In this document: one piece after another, positions 42,091-50,625 of the stretch | How positions within the stretch are numbered: the stretch's first letter is position 1 | Layout of the letters: every line of letters starts with the position of its first letter | From: CAKRJP01 sp963597615 | GTDB taxonomy: Bacteria; Bacillota; Clostridia; Lachnospirales; Lachnospiraceae | DNA: 64,000 nt | Direction: 5' to 3' | NCBI GenBank assembly: GCA_963597615.1 | Contig: CAVBQS010000052.1 | Location: 1 to 64,000, forward strand | Position numbers and translations under genes: made by a program | The notes under the pieces: model-generated | Seen by the model: the letters and a program-made list of their open reading frames with translations, nothing else | Databases searched by the model: none | Told to the model about the DNA's origin: nothing

Positions 42091-43455
42091 ATGAACACAA
42101 AGTGTTCTTGGGGAAATGAAAGAATGACAAGAAACGATGAAGCAAAACCATTGGATCAAAGAACGGAAAAACGAGAAATAAATGTCAATGAATTTGACAT
42201 TATTCATTTATTTGGTAAGGAAAAACTGGAGGAAATTCAAGAGACAATTTCCAAGGTTACCGGGTTGGCATTTGTAACGGTGGACTATAAAGGAGAACCT
42301 GTTACTGAGCCAACCTGCTTTACCAGTTTATGCAAATGTGTTCGAGAAAATCCCATGACAGAAAGGGGATGCTGGTCATCGGATGCCTATGGAGCAATTC
42401 AGGCGGCAACCACAAAAAAAACCAGCATTTATTACTGCCCTTGCGGATTATTAGAGGTTGCAATTCCTTTAGTAGTTAAGGGGCACTATCTGGGCGGATT
42501 TATCGGTGGACAGATTGCATGTACAGATGCTCCAGATGATGTAGTTCGATTGGAAACAATTTTTAAACGAGATGAGCTTTTGACAGAAGCTGGTATTGAC
42601 ATGAATCTGAAAAAAGAAGCCATGGAGATGACCTACAAGCAGTTTTGTGATATTGCAGATCTGGCAACTATGGTCATTAACCAGCTAAGAGATACGGAGC
42701 TTGCAAGAATCGAGCATGGATATTCAAATCAGGAAAAGGTGGATGCCTTAGACAAAGAGAATCAGAATCTGAAATATCAAAATAAGATTAAAGATCTCAA
42801 GATTTCCTCCATGAGTTATGCAAGAAGTTCCCAGTTTGTGATGGATACTGTCACAGCCATTGCCAATATGGCTATGGTGGAGGGAGCTTTAGAAACCAAT
42901 GAAGCTCTGATTAAGTTTGCAGATTATATGAAGAATCTTATGGGGAATAACAATACATTTTGGCCTCTTTCAGAGGAACTTGACAATGTGGGACGTTATT
43001 TAGAGATTCGTAAGATGCAACTTGGAGATCGTTTAGATTACTCAATAGAGGTTAGCCATAAGATGAAGATGTGGAAGACCCCGCAGCAAATATTGCCGGT
43101 ATTTGTACAACAGGCAATTGATTATGGAATCGCAATGAATGAAACTGGTGGAACTGTTAAAATTAGTGGAACATACAATGATGAAGATGTGATCTTGTAT
43201 GTGGAAGATGACGGTCCTGGCTTCGATGCAGAAAAAATCGAACAGTATTTTAGTCCGTTTAGAAACAATGCGTCAGAAGACGGAATACTACAAAGCGTGG
43301 AAGAAACCAGCAAAAGGATGCGAATTCTTTTTGGAAATGATTACGATGTAGTCACGGAAATAGAAGAAGGCAAAGGTAGACGCGTTTGTATTCGCTATCC
43401 CAGGTATTTTAACGAAAGGATAGATGTGGATGTATCGGATTCTGATCGTGGATGA
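42091..43455 (+). CDS. PocR-domain sensor, degenerate histidine kinase
   Basis: A 454-residue cytoplasmic sensor. The first part (about 35-205) is a PocR ligand-binding domain with many Cys (C76, C81, C83, C94, C116, C118), a family known to sense diols such as 1,2-propanediol. A coiled coil follows (about 210-240), then a LytS-type kinase region. The phospho-acceptor motif PHFLFN is replaced by SQFVMD (Gln at 248), and the N box VENA by VQQA (340-341), while the ATP G1 box DDGPGFD (373-379) remains. It probably cannot autophosphorylate and may act by binding. Start ATG 42091; ATG 42124 is possible. It overlaps the response regulator. Confidence 0.82.
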   Translation: MNTKCSWGNERMTRNDEAKPLDQRTEKREINVNEFDIIHLFGKEKLEEIQETISKVTGLAFVTVDYKGEPVTEPTCFTSLCKCVRENPMTERGCWSSDAYGAIQAATTKKTSIYYCPCGLLEVAIPLVVKGHYLGGFIGGQIACTDAPDDVVRLETIFKRDELLTEAGIDMNLKKEAMEMTYKQFCDIADLATMVINQLRDTELARIEHGYSNQEKVDALDKENQNLKYQNKIKDLKISSMSYARSSQFVMDTVTAIANMAMVEGALETNEALIKFADYMKNLMGNNNTFWPLSEELDNVGRYLEIRKMQLGDRLDYSIEVSHKMKMWKTPQQILPVFVQQAIDYGIAMNETGGTVKISGTYNDEDVILYVEDDGPGFDAEKIEQYFSPFRNNASEDGILQSVEETSKRMRILFGNDYDVVTEIEEGKGRRVCIRYPRYFNERIDVDVSDSDRG

Positions 43456-44443
43456 TGATAGCATAATGCGGAAGGCATTAGGCGTCATGATAAGTAAGGT
43501 AGAGGGATTTGAGGTTTGTGCAGAAGCTACCAACGGAAGAGATGCAATTCTTCGCTATAAAGAAACTCATCCTGATATCATTTTTATGGACAATGTAATG
43601 CCAGTTATGACTGGATTAGAGGCAATTCGGTCTATTCGAAAAACTGATAACACGGTTACAATTTATGTTCTTAGTGCTTACACTAATTTCAATCTAGCAC
43701 AGGAAGCAATGAAATTAGAAGTGAAGGAATATCTATTGAAACCGATTCCCTTAAAATCTCTAATAACAGTACTTGTAGACTACAAAACTGCAAGGGATGA
43801 TAACATCAATCTTTCCATGCATATTATGGAAGAGATTATTGAAGGAAGAGATTTTGGAAAAGCTTATTACAGTTATGAAGAACAGGTAAGGGAAATCTAC
43901 CAAAAATATGGTAATGATGGAGAAAAACTGGTAGATGTATTTCGCTACTTTGGTCAGCATATGATTTCCATGATCGGTGGTATGGAAGGATATGTTAAGA
44001 ATTTAGATGATCTTCTTTCTTTAAATGAGAATTTGGTCATGGGAGCACAAGTGGGAGAAATGTGGCTGTTCAAAGTTATGGATTATGTCTTTAAGCAGAG
44101 GAGCATCCGAAGATACCCTGTACTTACCAATGTTTTTCAATATATAGATGAACATATCAGTGAAGAGATTGGCTTAAATCAAATTATAGAAAATTGTGCT
44201 ATATCCCAGGGGTATTTAAGTAGAATTTTCAAAGATCAATTTAAAATTAGTGTAATGGAATATTTGCACATGCGTAAGTTGCATTTGGCAAAATGCTATA
44301 TGTTCCTTACGAATGATAGTGTTGCAGAAATAGCAGATCGCCTCGGATACAATGAAAGTAGCTATTTCAGTAAAGTATTTAAAAAATATGAACATATGAC
44401 GGTACAGCAGTACCGAAAAGCAATCTTATCCTCGAAAGAGTAG
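43430..44443 (+). CDS. AraC-family response regulator
   Basis: A 338-residue regulator with an N-terminal receiver domain and a C-terminal AraC DNA-binding domain. The receiver has the acidic pair DDD at the start, the phospho-acceptor Asp in IIFMDNVMP, and the conserved Ser/Lys (VLSAY, YLLKPI). A helical linker (about 125-230) joins the two HTH units (GLNQIIENCAISQGYLSRIF and VAEIADRLGYNESSYFSKVF). It overlaps the sensor gene. I prefer ATG 43430 (AAAGGA 9 bases before) to 43424. Together with the PocR sensor it likely switches on the operon when the diol is present. Confidence 0.9.
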   Translation: MYRILIVDDDSIMRKALGVMISKVEGFEVCAEATNGRDAILRYKETHPDIIFMDNVMPVMTGLEAIRSIRKTDNTVTIYVLSAYTNFNLAQEAMKLEVKEYLLKPIPLKSLITVLVDYKTARDDNINLSMHIMEEIIEGRDFGKAYYSYEEQVREIYQKYGNDGEKLVDVFRYFGQHMISMIGGMEGYVKNLDDLLSLNENLVMGAQVGEMWLFKVMDYVFKQRSIRRYPVLTNVFQYIDEHISEEIGLNQIIENCAISQGYLSRIFKDQFKISVMEYLHMRKLHLAKCYMFLTNDSVAEIADRLGYNESSYFSKVFKKYEHMTVQQYRKAILSSKE

Positions 44444-44456
44444 GAGGTGAGATAAG

Positions 44457-45662
44457 GTGGATGATTTTTACTTATTGTCCTCTGAGTCAGTAACAGAGGG
44501 ACATCCAGACAAGCTCTGTGATCAGGTGTCAGATGCAATATTGGATGAGGCTATTAAGCAGGATCCAAAAGCTCATGTAGCAGTGGAGACTATGGCATCA
44601 AAGAATACCCTTATGATTGCCGGAGAGATTACAACCTCTGCAAAACTTGACCCGTCAGCTATTGCAAGGGATGTAATGAGAGGCATTGGTTATACTTCGG
44701 GAGAGAGTGGTATTGATGCAGATCATTGTATGATACTGACAAATTTAAATGTCCAATCACCGGACATTGCACAGGGTGTCAACAGGGATGCCAGTGGTGA
44801 GGAGTTGATTGGTGGCGGTGACCAGGGAATTATGTATGGTTTTGCTTCCAATGAAACGGCCAATTATATGCCACTTACAATAGAACTATCCCATCGTCTA
44901 GTCAGACGATTGGCAGAGATTCGTAAACAGGGAATCGTACCTTGGCTGTATCCAGACGGTAAGGCACAGGTTACCATTCGCTATAATCAGGACAATGTTC
45001 CTGTATCGCTAGAGGATGTTGTACTTTCTGCACAGCATCATGCTTCCATTCATTATGATTATTTAAAGAGCACATTGATGGACGAGGTGGTATTGCCTAC
45101 TTTATCTGGTCTGTTTGATTTAAGTAATACAAGTATCAAAATTAATCCTACAGGAAGATTTGTAGTGGGAGGCCCATTGGGAGATACTGGTGTTACAGGA
45201 AGAAAGCTGATGGTAGATACCTACGGTGGAATCGGAAGACACGGAGGTGGAGCCTTCTCAGGAAAGGATCCAACAAAAGTCGATCGAAGTGCAGCATATA
45301 TGGCAAGATATGTGGCAAAGAATGTAGTTGCTGCAGGCTTGGCAGATCGATGCGAAGTTGCAATTGCGTATGCCATTGGTCAGATCGAACCAGAGGCAGT
45401 GAATATTGATACTTTTGGTACAGAACATGTAGACAGAAGTTTGATTCAGGCGGCAGTAAAGGAATTATTTGATTTCTCAGTGGCAGCCACCATTAAGAAA
45501 TTAGATCTTCGTAAACCACAGTATTTAAAGACTGCTTCCTATGGCCATTTCGGAAGAGAAGATCAGGGATTTGCCTGGGAGAAGACAGATATGGTAGAAG
45601 CTCTCAGACAGTCTGTAATTGCAAAGCAGTATGCAAGTTTTATGCAAGGAAGTGGAAAATAA
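44457..45662 (+). CDS. metK: S-adenosylmethionine synthetase
   Basis: Makes SAM from ATP and methionine. The 401-residue protein begins SSESVTEGHPDKLCDQVSDAILDE and has the GGDQGIMYGFA and GGAFSGKDPTKVDRSAAYMARYVAKNVV signatures of MetK. It starts with GTG behind AGGAGGTGA. Being inside the microcompartment operon suggests a dedicated copy supplying SAM to the radical activase encoded upstream, a gene combination I recall from GRM3-type loci. Whether another housekeeping copy exists elsewhere cannot be seen here. Confidence 0.95.
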   Translation: MDDFYLLSSESVTEGHPDKLCDQVSDAILDEAIKQDPKAHVAVETMASKNTLMIAGEITTSAKLDPSAIARDVMRGIGYTSGESGIDADHCMILTNLNVQSPDIAQGVNRDASGEELIGGGDQGIMYGFASNETANYMPLTIELSHRLVRRLAEIRKQGIVPWLYPDGKAQVTIRYNQDNVPVSLEDVVLSAQHHASIHYDYLKSTLMDEVVLPTLSGLFDLSNTSIKINPTGRFVVGGPLGDTGVTGRKLMVDTYGGIGRHGGGAFSGKDPTKVDRSAAYMARYVAKNVVAAGLADRCEVAIAYAIGQIEPEAVNIDTFGTEHVDRSLIQAAVKELFDFSVAATIKKLDLRKPQYLKTASYGHFGREDQGFAWEKTDMVEALRQSVIAKQYASFMQGSGK

Positions 45663-45663
45663 A

Positions 45664-46314
45664 ATGAATACAACAGCAAAAAGTCAGGAAGAACTGATTC
45701 AGGAAATCGTAAAGAATGTAATGGAACAGCTCAACCAATATAATGAGCTGAAAATTCCTATTGGAGTTTCTAACCGTCACGTTCATTTATCTAGAAAAGA
45801 TTTAGATCAGTTGTTTGGAGAAGGGTATGAACTTACAAAGAAATCTGACTTGGCTCAGCCGGGACAATATGCTGCTAACGAGACTGTAGTAGTTAGAGGA
45901 CCTAAGGGCGAATTTAAGAAGGTTCGTATTTTGGGACCTATAAGGCCAGAAAGTCAGGTAGAGATTTCTCTAACAGATGGCTTCCAACTTGGAGTGAAAG
46001 CCCCAATAAAGGAGTCTGGACATTTGGAAGATACACCGGGAGTTACCCTGATTGGTCCAAAGGGCACCGTAGAGATGCCAAGAGGAACTATTGTAGCTCT
46101 TAGACATATCCATATGAATCCGCAACAGGCAGCAGCTATGGGTCTGAAGGATAAAGATGTGGTAGAGGTTGAAACCTTTGGTGAACGTGCTGGCGTTTTG
46201 GGAAATGTTCTTGTTAGAGTTTCAGACAAGTTTGCTCTGGAGATGCATGTGGACATTGATGAAGCCAATGCATGTTCTTTAAGAAATAAAGATTATGTAG
46301 TGATAAAGAAGTAA
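45664..46314 (+). CDS. pduL: PduL-type phosphotransacylase
   Basis: Converts propionyl-CoA and phosphate to propionyl phosphate and CoA inside the shell. From ATG 45664, overlapping the metK stop, it is 216 residues. The first 21 (SQEELIQEIVKNVMEQLNQ) are an amphipathic encapsulation helix, then the two PduL domains: IPIGVSNRHVHLS with the zinc-binding His, and RGTIVALRHIHMNPQQA with the second His pair. It also recycles CoA for PduP. The downstream propionate kinase is not in this window. Confidence 0.93.
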   Translation: MNTTAKSQEELIQEIVKNVMEQLNQYNELKIPIGVSNRHVHLSRKDLDQLFGEGYELTKKSDLAQPGQYAANETVVVRGPKGEFKKVRILGPIRPESQVEISLTDGFQLGVKAPIKESGHLEDTPGVTLIGPKGTVEMPRGTIVALRHIHMNPQQAAAMGLKDKDVVEVETFGERAGVLGNVLVRVSDKFALEMHVDIDEANACSLRNKDYVVIKK

Positions 46315-46336
46315 TAAAAGTAATGGAGACAAAGCA

Positions 46337-47152
46337 GTGATCTTAGAAAAAGACGTATTAGATTCTTTTGCCCAGTTGGTAGAAGAGAAAAGTGGAAATC
46401 AATTTGAAGGAAAACTTAAAGTCGGCGTGGACTTAGGTACTGCGAATATCGTCCTTGCTGTGGTTGATGAGAATGATACCCCTGTTGCTGGGGCCACATA
46501 TCCTTCTTCCGTTGTAAAAGATGGTATCGTCGTAGATTATATGGGAGCTATTCGTATTGTAAGAAATCTAAAAGCTCAGGTGGAAGAAACCTTGGGAGTA
46601 GAACTTACTGAGGCTTCCTGTGCCATTCCACCAGGGGTTGTGGATGGCAGTGTAAAGGCAATTGCCAACGTTGTGGAAGGTGCTGGATTTGATGTTATTA
46701 ATATTGTGGATGAGCCTACTGCAGCAGCTACGGTTCTTGAAATTAGTGATGGAGCAGTAGTGGACGTAGGTGGCGGTACCACAGGTATTAGTATCCTAAA
46801 AGATGGAAAGGTCATTTATACAGCAGATGAACCAACAGGTGGTACCCACATGTCTTTAGTAATTTCTGGATACTATAATGTTTCCATGGAAGAAGCAGAA
46901 GCGATGAAAAAAGATTCGAGTAGAGAGTCGGATATTTTTCCAATTGTAAAACCGGTAGTTCAGAAGATGGCTTCTATTGTGAAGCGTTTCGTGGAAGGTT
47001 ACGATGTGCCGGCTATTTATGTGGTAGGTGGTGCTTGTAGCTTCTCAGAATTTACAGCAGTATTTGAAAAAGAAATCGGGATTACAACGGTTAAATCTAA
47101 TCAACCTTTATTGGTTACACCGCTTGGTATTGCAATGAATTGCAAAAAATAA
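46337..47152 (+). CDS. eutJ: EutJ-like actin-fold protein
   Basis: A 271-residue ASKHA-fold protein, taken to be a chaperone for enzymes in microcompartments. It has KVGVDLGTANIVLAVVDE (phosphate 1), VDVGGGTTGISIL (phosphate 2) and VVGGACSFSEF (adenosine motif). The N-terminal 20 residues (EKDVLDSFAQLVEEKSGN) are helical and may help association. It starts with GTG 46337 and precedes the active aldehyde dehydrogenase, its possible client. The family is common in ethanolamine and diol loci. Confidence 0.88.
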   Translation: MILEKDVLDSFAQLVEEKSGNQFEGKLKVGVDLGTANIVLAVVDENDTPVAGATYPSSVVKDGIVVDYMGAIRIVRNLKAQVEETLGVELTEASCAIPPGVVDGSVKAIANVVEGAGFDVINIVDEPTAAATVLEISDGAVVDVGGGTTGISILKDGKVIYTADEPTGGTHMSLVISGYYNVSMEEAEAMKKDSSRESDIFPIVKPVVQKMASIVKRFVEGYDVPAIYVVGGACSFSEFTAVFEKEIGITTVKSNQPLLVTPLGIAMNCKK

Positions 47153-47175
47153 TACTTGAATCGGAGGGAAATATC

Positions 47176-48591
47176 ATGGATATTGATGTAAATGTTATTG
47201 AAAAGATGGTTCGGAAAGCAATTGCAGAACAGGCTGGAGAAGCTAAGCCAGCGGCTCCTGTAGTAGAATCAGGAGAGTATGGAGTTTTCGATACCATGAA
47301 TGGTGCGATAGAAGCATCTGTAATTGCACAGCAGGAGCTGTTACATTCGACAATGGCTCAGAGACAAAAATATGTAGATGTTATCCGGGAGACTGTTTTA
47401 AAGAGAGAAAATCTGGAGATGATGTCTTTACTTTCTGTGGAGGAAACTAAGATTGGTAAATATGAGCATAAGCTTATTAAGAACCGTCTTGCTGCAGAGA
47501 AGACCCCAGGAACAGAGGATCTTATTACAGAGGCAAAAACCGGAGATCATGGACTTACCCTTATAGAGTATTGTCCTTTTGGAGTTATTGGAGCAATTAC
47601 TCCAACCACAAACCCAACAGAAACTATTATCTGCAATTCTATTTCTATGATTGCAGGTGGAAATACCGTAGTATTTAGCCCACATCCAAGAGCAACCAAG
47701 GTTTCTCACCTTCTTGTAAAGTTACTTAATAAGGCTTTGGAAGAGGCTGGAGCTCCGGCAAATATGATAACTACCGTTAAGGAGCCATCTATTGCAAATA
47801 CAAATGCAATGTGTGAGCACCCAAAGATCAGAATGTTGGTAGCTACTGGTGGACCTTCTATCGTAAGAAAGGTAATGTCCACTGGAAAGAAGGCAATTGG
47901 AGCAGGAGCTGGTAATCCGCCAGTTGTTGTTGATGAGACTGCAGATATTGAAAAGGCAGCAAAGGATATTCTTGATGGATGCTCCTTTGACAATAATGTA
48001 CCTTGTATCGCAGAGAAAGAGGTATTTGCTGTAGATCAGATTTGCGATTACCTCATTCACTGCATGAAGCAGAATGGAGCTTACGAGATGACAGACCCAG
48101 CCATGATTGAGAAACTGGATCAGTTAGTAACCAACGAGAAGGGTGCTCCGAAGGTAGAGTTCGTAGGAAAGAGCGCTCCTTATATCTTAGATAAGCTTGG
48201 TATTCAGGTTGGGGACGATGTTCGCGTAATCATTATGGAAGCAAAGAAGGATCATCACCTGGTAACAGAAGAAATGATGATGCCAATTCTTCCAATCGTA
48301 CGTTGCCATGACGTAGATGAAGCCATTGACAATGCATACGAGGCAGAGCATGGTAACCGTCACACAGCTATGATGCATTCAAAGAATGTTGATAAGCTTA
48401 CAAAGATGGCAAGACTTCTTGAGACAACCATCTTTGTTAAAAATGCTCCTTCCTATGCCGGAATCGGTGTAGGTGGAGAAGGCCATACAACCTTTACTAT
48501 TGCAGGACCAACAGGAGAGGGCTTAACAAGTGCTCGTTCCTTCTGCAGAAAGAGAAAGTGTGTAATGGCTGATGCCTTACATATCAGATAA
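47176..48591 (+). CDS. pduP: PduP-like CoA-acylating aldehyde dehydrogenase
   Basis: Oxidises propionaldehyde with NAD+ and CoA to propionyl-CoA. From ATG 47176 (GGAGGGAAAT upstream) it is 471 residues. Residues 2-18 (DIDVNVIEKMVRKAIAEQ) are the encapsulation helix with a Pro/Ala linker. The catalytic Cys is C277 in NNVPCIAEK, and the Asn is N146 in PTTNPTET. TGGPSIVRKV contributes to the cofactor site. A second, catalytically dead relative is encoded at 39621-40937. The C-terminal motif YAGIGVGGEGHTTFTIAGPTGEG is typical. Confidence 0.94.
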   Translation: MDIDVNVIEKMVRKAIAEQAGEAKPAAPVVESGEYGVFDTMNGAIEASVIAQQELLHSTMAQRQKYVDVIRETVLKRENLEMMSLLSVEETKIGKYEHKLIKNRLAAEKTPGTEDLITEAKTGDHGLTLIEYCPFGVIGAITPTTNPTETIICNSISMIAGGNTVVFSPHPRATKVSHLLVKLLNKALEEAGAPANMITTVKEPSIANTNAMCEHPKIRMLVATGGPSIVRKVMSTGKKAIGAGAGNPPVVVDETADIEKAAKDILDGCSFDNNVPCIAEKEVFAVDQICDYLIHCMKQNGAYEMTDPAMIEKLDQLVTNEKGAPKVEFVGKSAPYILDKLGIQVGDDVRVIIMEAKKDHHLVTEEMMMPILPIVRCHDVDEAIDNAYEAEHGNRHTAMMHSKNVDKLTKMARLLETTIFVKNAPSYAGIGVGGEGHTTFTIAGPTGEGLTSARSFCRKRKCVMADALHIR

Positions 48592-48605
48592 GGAGAGGTT
48601 TTTGT

Positions 48606-49955
48606 ATGGGCGTTTTAGAACAAATTAAAGATGCCGGTATTGTTGGTTGCGGAGGAGCAGGTTTCCCGACCCATGTGAAGTTGAATTGCCAGGTAGAATA
48701 CCTGATTGTGAATGCGGCTGAGTGTGAGCCCTTGCTTCGTACTGACAGATACCTGATGCTAAATAAAGCAGAAGAAATTATTACAGCCCTGGAAGCTGTA
48801 GCAGAATTAACCAAAGCCCAGAAAATCTATATTGCATTGAAGGAAACCTACAGGGATGAGATTTCATCCCTGCAGGCTGCAATAGATGCCAAGAATAGTC
48901 GGGTTCAGTTATTTATGCTGAAGAATTTTTATCCTGCAGGTGATGAGCAGATTATGGTGCTGGAAGTGACAGGACGTACAGTGCCACCTACAGGAATCCC
49001 TTTGGATGTAGGTGCTGTAGTTTCTAACGTAGCTTCTATGTATGGAATTTATGAGGCTATTCAGGGAATTCCATTTACCCAGAAATACCTTACAGTAACT
49101 GGAGCGGTTGCACATCCAATTATTGTAAAGGCTCCTCTAGGAACTCCATTTGCAGACTGCTTAAAGGCTGCCGGTGGTACCACCACAGAAAACTACCATA
49201 TTTTGGTAGGTGGACCTATGATGGGTAAATTATATCCCAAGTTAGATTTGGACAAATATTCTGTAACAAAAACTACTTCCGGTATTGTTATTGTGCCGGA
49301 TGATACACGTTTAGTACAGATGAGAGAGACTTCTATTAAGAGCATTATGAAACGTGCAAAGGGGTCTTGTATCCAATGCCAGACCTGTACACAGATGTGT
49401 CCGAGATACTTAAGCGGACATCCTCTGGCACCTCATAAGATTATGCGTAAGCTTGCTTATGCAGACGGCATTGAATCTGTACTGGATGATCCGGATATTA
49501 AGGAAGCAATGACTTGTAGTGAATGTGGAGTCTGTGAAGCTTTTGCCTGTCCTATGGGACTTGCTCCAAGACAGGTTAATGTTCAGGTAAAGAATGCATT
49601 AAGACAAAGTGGATTCAGATACCAGAAGGACACAGAGACAACATTCAAATCAAGAGAAGACAGAGAGTACAGAAGAATTCCGTCTCATAGAATTGCTGCA
49701 AGACTGGGAGTTGAGCAGTACTATGATTATACAATCAGAGAGCTTAGTGAGCTGGCTCCTGAGAAAATATACCTGTCCTTGCAGCAGCACATTGGTGCTC
49801 CGGCAGAGCCTGTGGTACAGGTAGGAGATCAGGTTTCAAAAGGTAGTCTTATTGGTAAGTTGCCGGAGAAAGGTTTGGGAGCAAATATTCATTGTGGAAT
49901 TGATGGAATTGTTCGTAAGATTGAGAACGGCATCGTAGAAATTGAAAGAATATAA
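48606..49955 (+). CDS. pduS: PduS-like iron-sulfur flavoprotein (RnfC family)
   Basis: Resembles PduS/RnfC: FMN and NADH-binding part with VGCGGAGFPTHVK and EPLLRTDR, a SLBB region, and two [4Fe-4S] motifs, CIQCQTCTQMCP (about residues 258-269) and CSECGVCEAFACP (about 302-314). In B12-dependent systems PduS reduces cobalamin; here no B12 enzyme is present, so it more likely balances NAD(H) or feeds electrons through the adjacent PduT-type pore. 449 residues. A C-terminal biotinyl/lipoyl-like lobe (QVSKGSLIGKLPEKG) is seen. Confidence 0.9.
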   Translation: MGVLEQIKDAGIVGCGGAGFPTHVKLNCQVEYLIVNAAECEPLLRTDRYLMLNKAEEIITALEAVAELTKAQKIYIALKETYRDEISSLQAAIDAKNSRVQLFMLKNFYPAGDEQIMVLEVTGRTVPPTGIPLDVGAVVSNVASMYGIYEAIQGIPFTQKYLTVTGAVAHPIIVKAPLGTPFADCLKAAGGTTTENYHILVGGPMMGKLYPKLDLDKYSVTKTTSGIVIVPDDTRLVQMRETSIKSIMKRAKGSCIQCQTCTQMCPRYLSGHPLAPHKIMRKLAYADGIESVLDDPDIKEAMTCSECGVCEAFACPMGLAPRQVNVQVKNALRQSGFRYQKDTETTFKSREDREYRRIPSHRIAARLGVEQYYDYTIRELSELAPEKIYLSLQQHIGAPAEPVVQVGDQVSKGSLIGKLPEKGLGANIHCGIDGIVRKIENGIVEIERI

Positions 49956-49966
49956 GGAGAGCTCAC

Positions 49967-50512
49967 ATGATAACGATTGGATTTTTAGAAAGTAATAGCA
50001 TAGCCCGAGGTATTGAGGCCGCAGATGCTATGCTCAAGGCAGCAGAGATCCGTCTGGTAGCGGCTCGTCCAAGCTGTCCTGGAAAATATCATATTATGAT
50101 CAGCGGAGAGGTATCCGCAGTGCAGTCGGCAATGGATGCCGGCAAAGAGAGGATTGGCGGCTCTTTAATCGATGAGCTGGTAATTCCAAGAGTACATCCT
50201 CAGGTAATTGAGGCCATTAATTTATCTACTATGCCTGAGAAAATCAAGGCAGTAGGTGTTATGGAATACTTCTCTGTTGTACAGGCTGTCATCGGCGCAG
50301 ATGCAGCAGTAAAGGCAGCAGGAGTTACTCTTATGGAGGTTCGCTTAGGTACCGGTATTGGTGGAAAATCCTTTGTAACCTTAACAGGAGATGTATCAGC
50401 AGTAGAGGCTGCTGTAGAGGCAGGATGCAAGAAGGCAATTGAGGATGGCTTGTTGATTAGTCAGGTAGTACTTCCACATCCACATCAGGATTTGATTCCG
50501 ACTCTTTTGTAA
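49967..50512 (+). CDS. pduT: PduT-type BMC-T shell protein with pore Cys
   Basis: A 181-residue tandem-BMC trimer. The two BMC domains are residues 2-85 and 90-175. Cys37 in RPSCPGK sits where PduT carries the Cys that binds a [4Fe-4S] cluster at the trimer pore. It directly follows the PduS-like gene, so electrons might pass through the shell between them. AAGGAGAG precedes it. It is the last gene of the operon, followed by a strong terminator. Confidence 0.92.
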   Translation: MITIGFLESNSIARGIEAADAMLKAAEIRLVAARPSCPGKYHIMISGEVSAVQSAMDAGKERIGGSLIDELVIPRVHPQVIEAINLSTMPEKIKAVGVMEYFSVVQAVIGADAAVKAAGVTLMEVRLGTGIGGKSFVTLTGDVSAVEAAVEAGCKKAIEDGLLISQVVLPHPHQDLIPTLL

Positions 50513-50570
50513 GTAGGATTGATTTCTTAGATGTTATGCCTAAGAAAAGTTGTGAAAAGAAAAAGAAGAA

Positions 50571-50610
50571 AAAAGGACTTCTAGGGCAATGTCTTAGAAG
50601 TCCTTTTTTA
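50571..50610. terminator. Microcompartment operon terminator (bidirectional)
   Basis: AAAAGGACTTCTA (50571-50583) pairs with TAGAAGTCCTTTT (50595-50607). A smaller hairpin, TTTCTTAG/CTAAGAAA (50523-50547), lies just before it. The A and T tracts let it also end the convergent DMT gene. Confidence 0.9.
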
Positions 50611-50625
50611 AAGCTCACATACTAA

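Noticed and set aside
42091..43455. An ordinary active sensor kinase
   Set aside because: The acceptor His and the N-box Asn are both absent, unlike the intact LytS at 53216.
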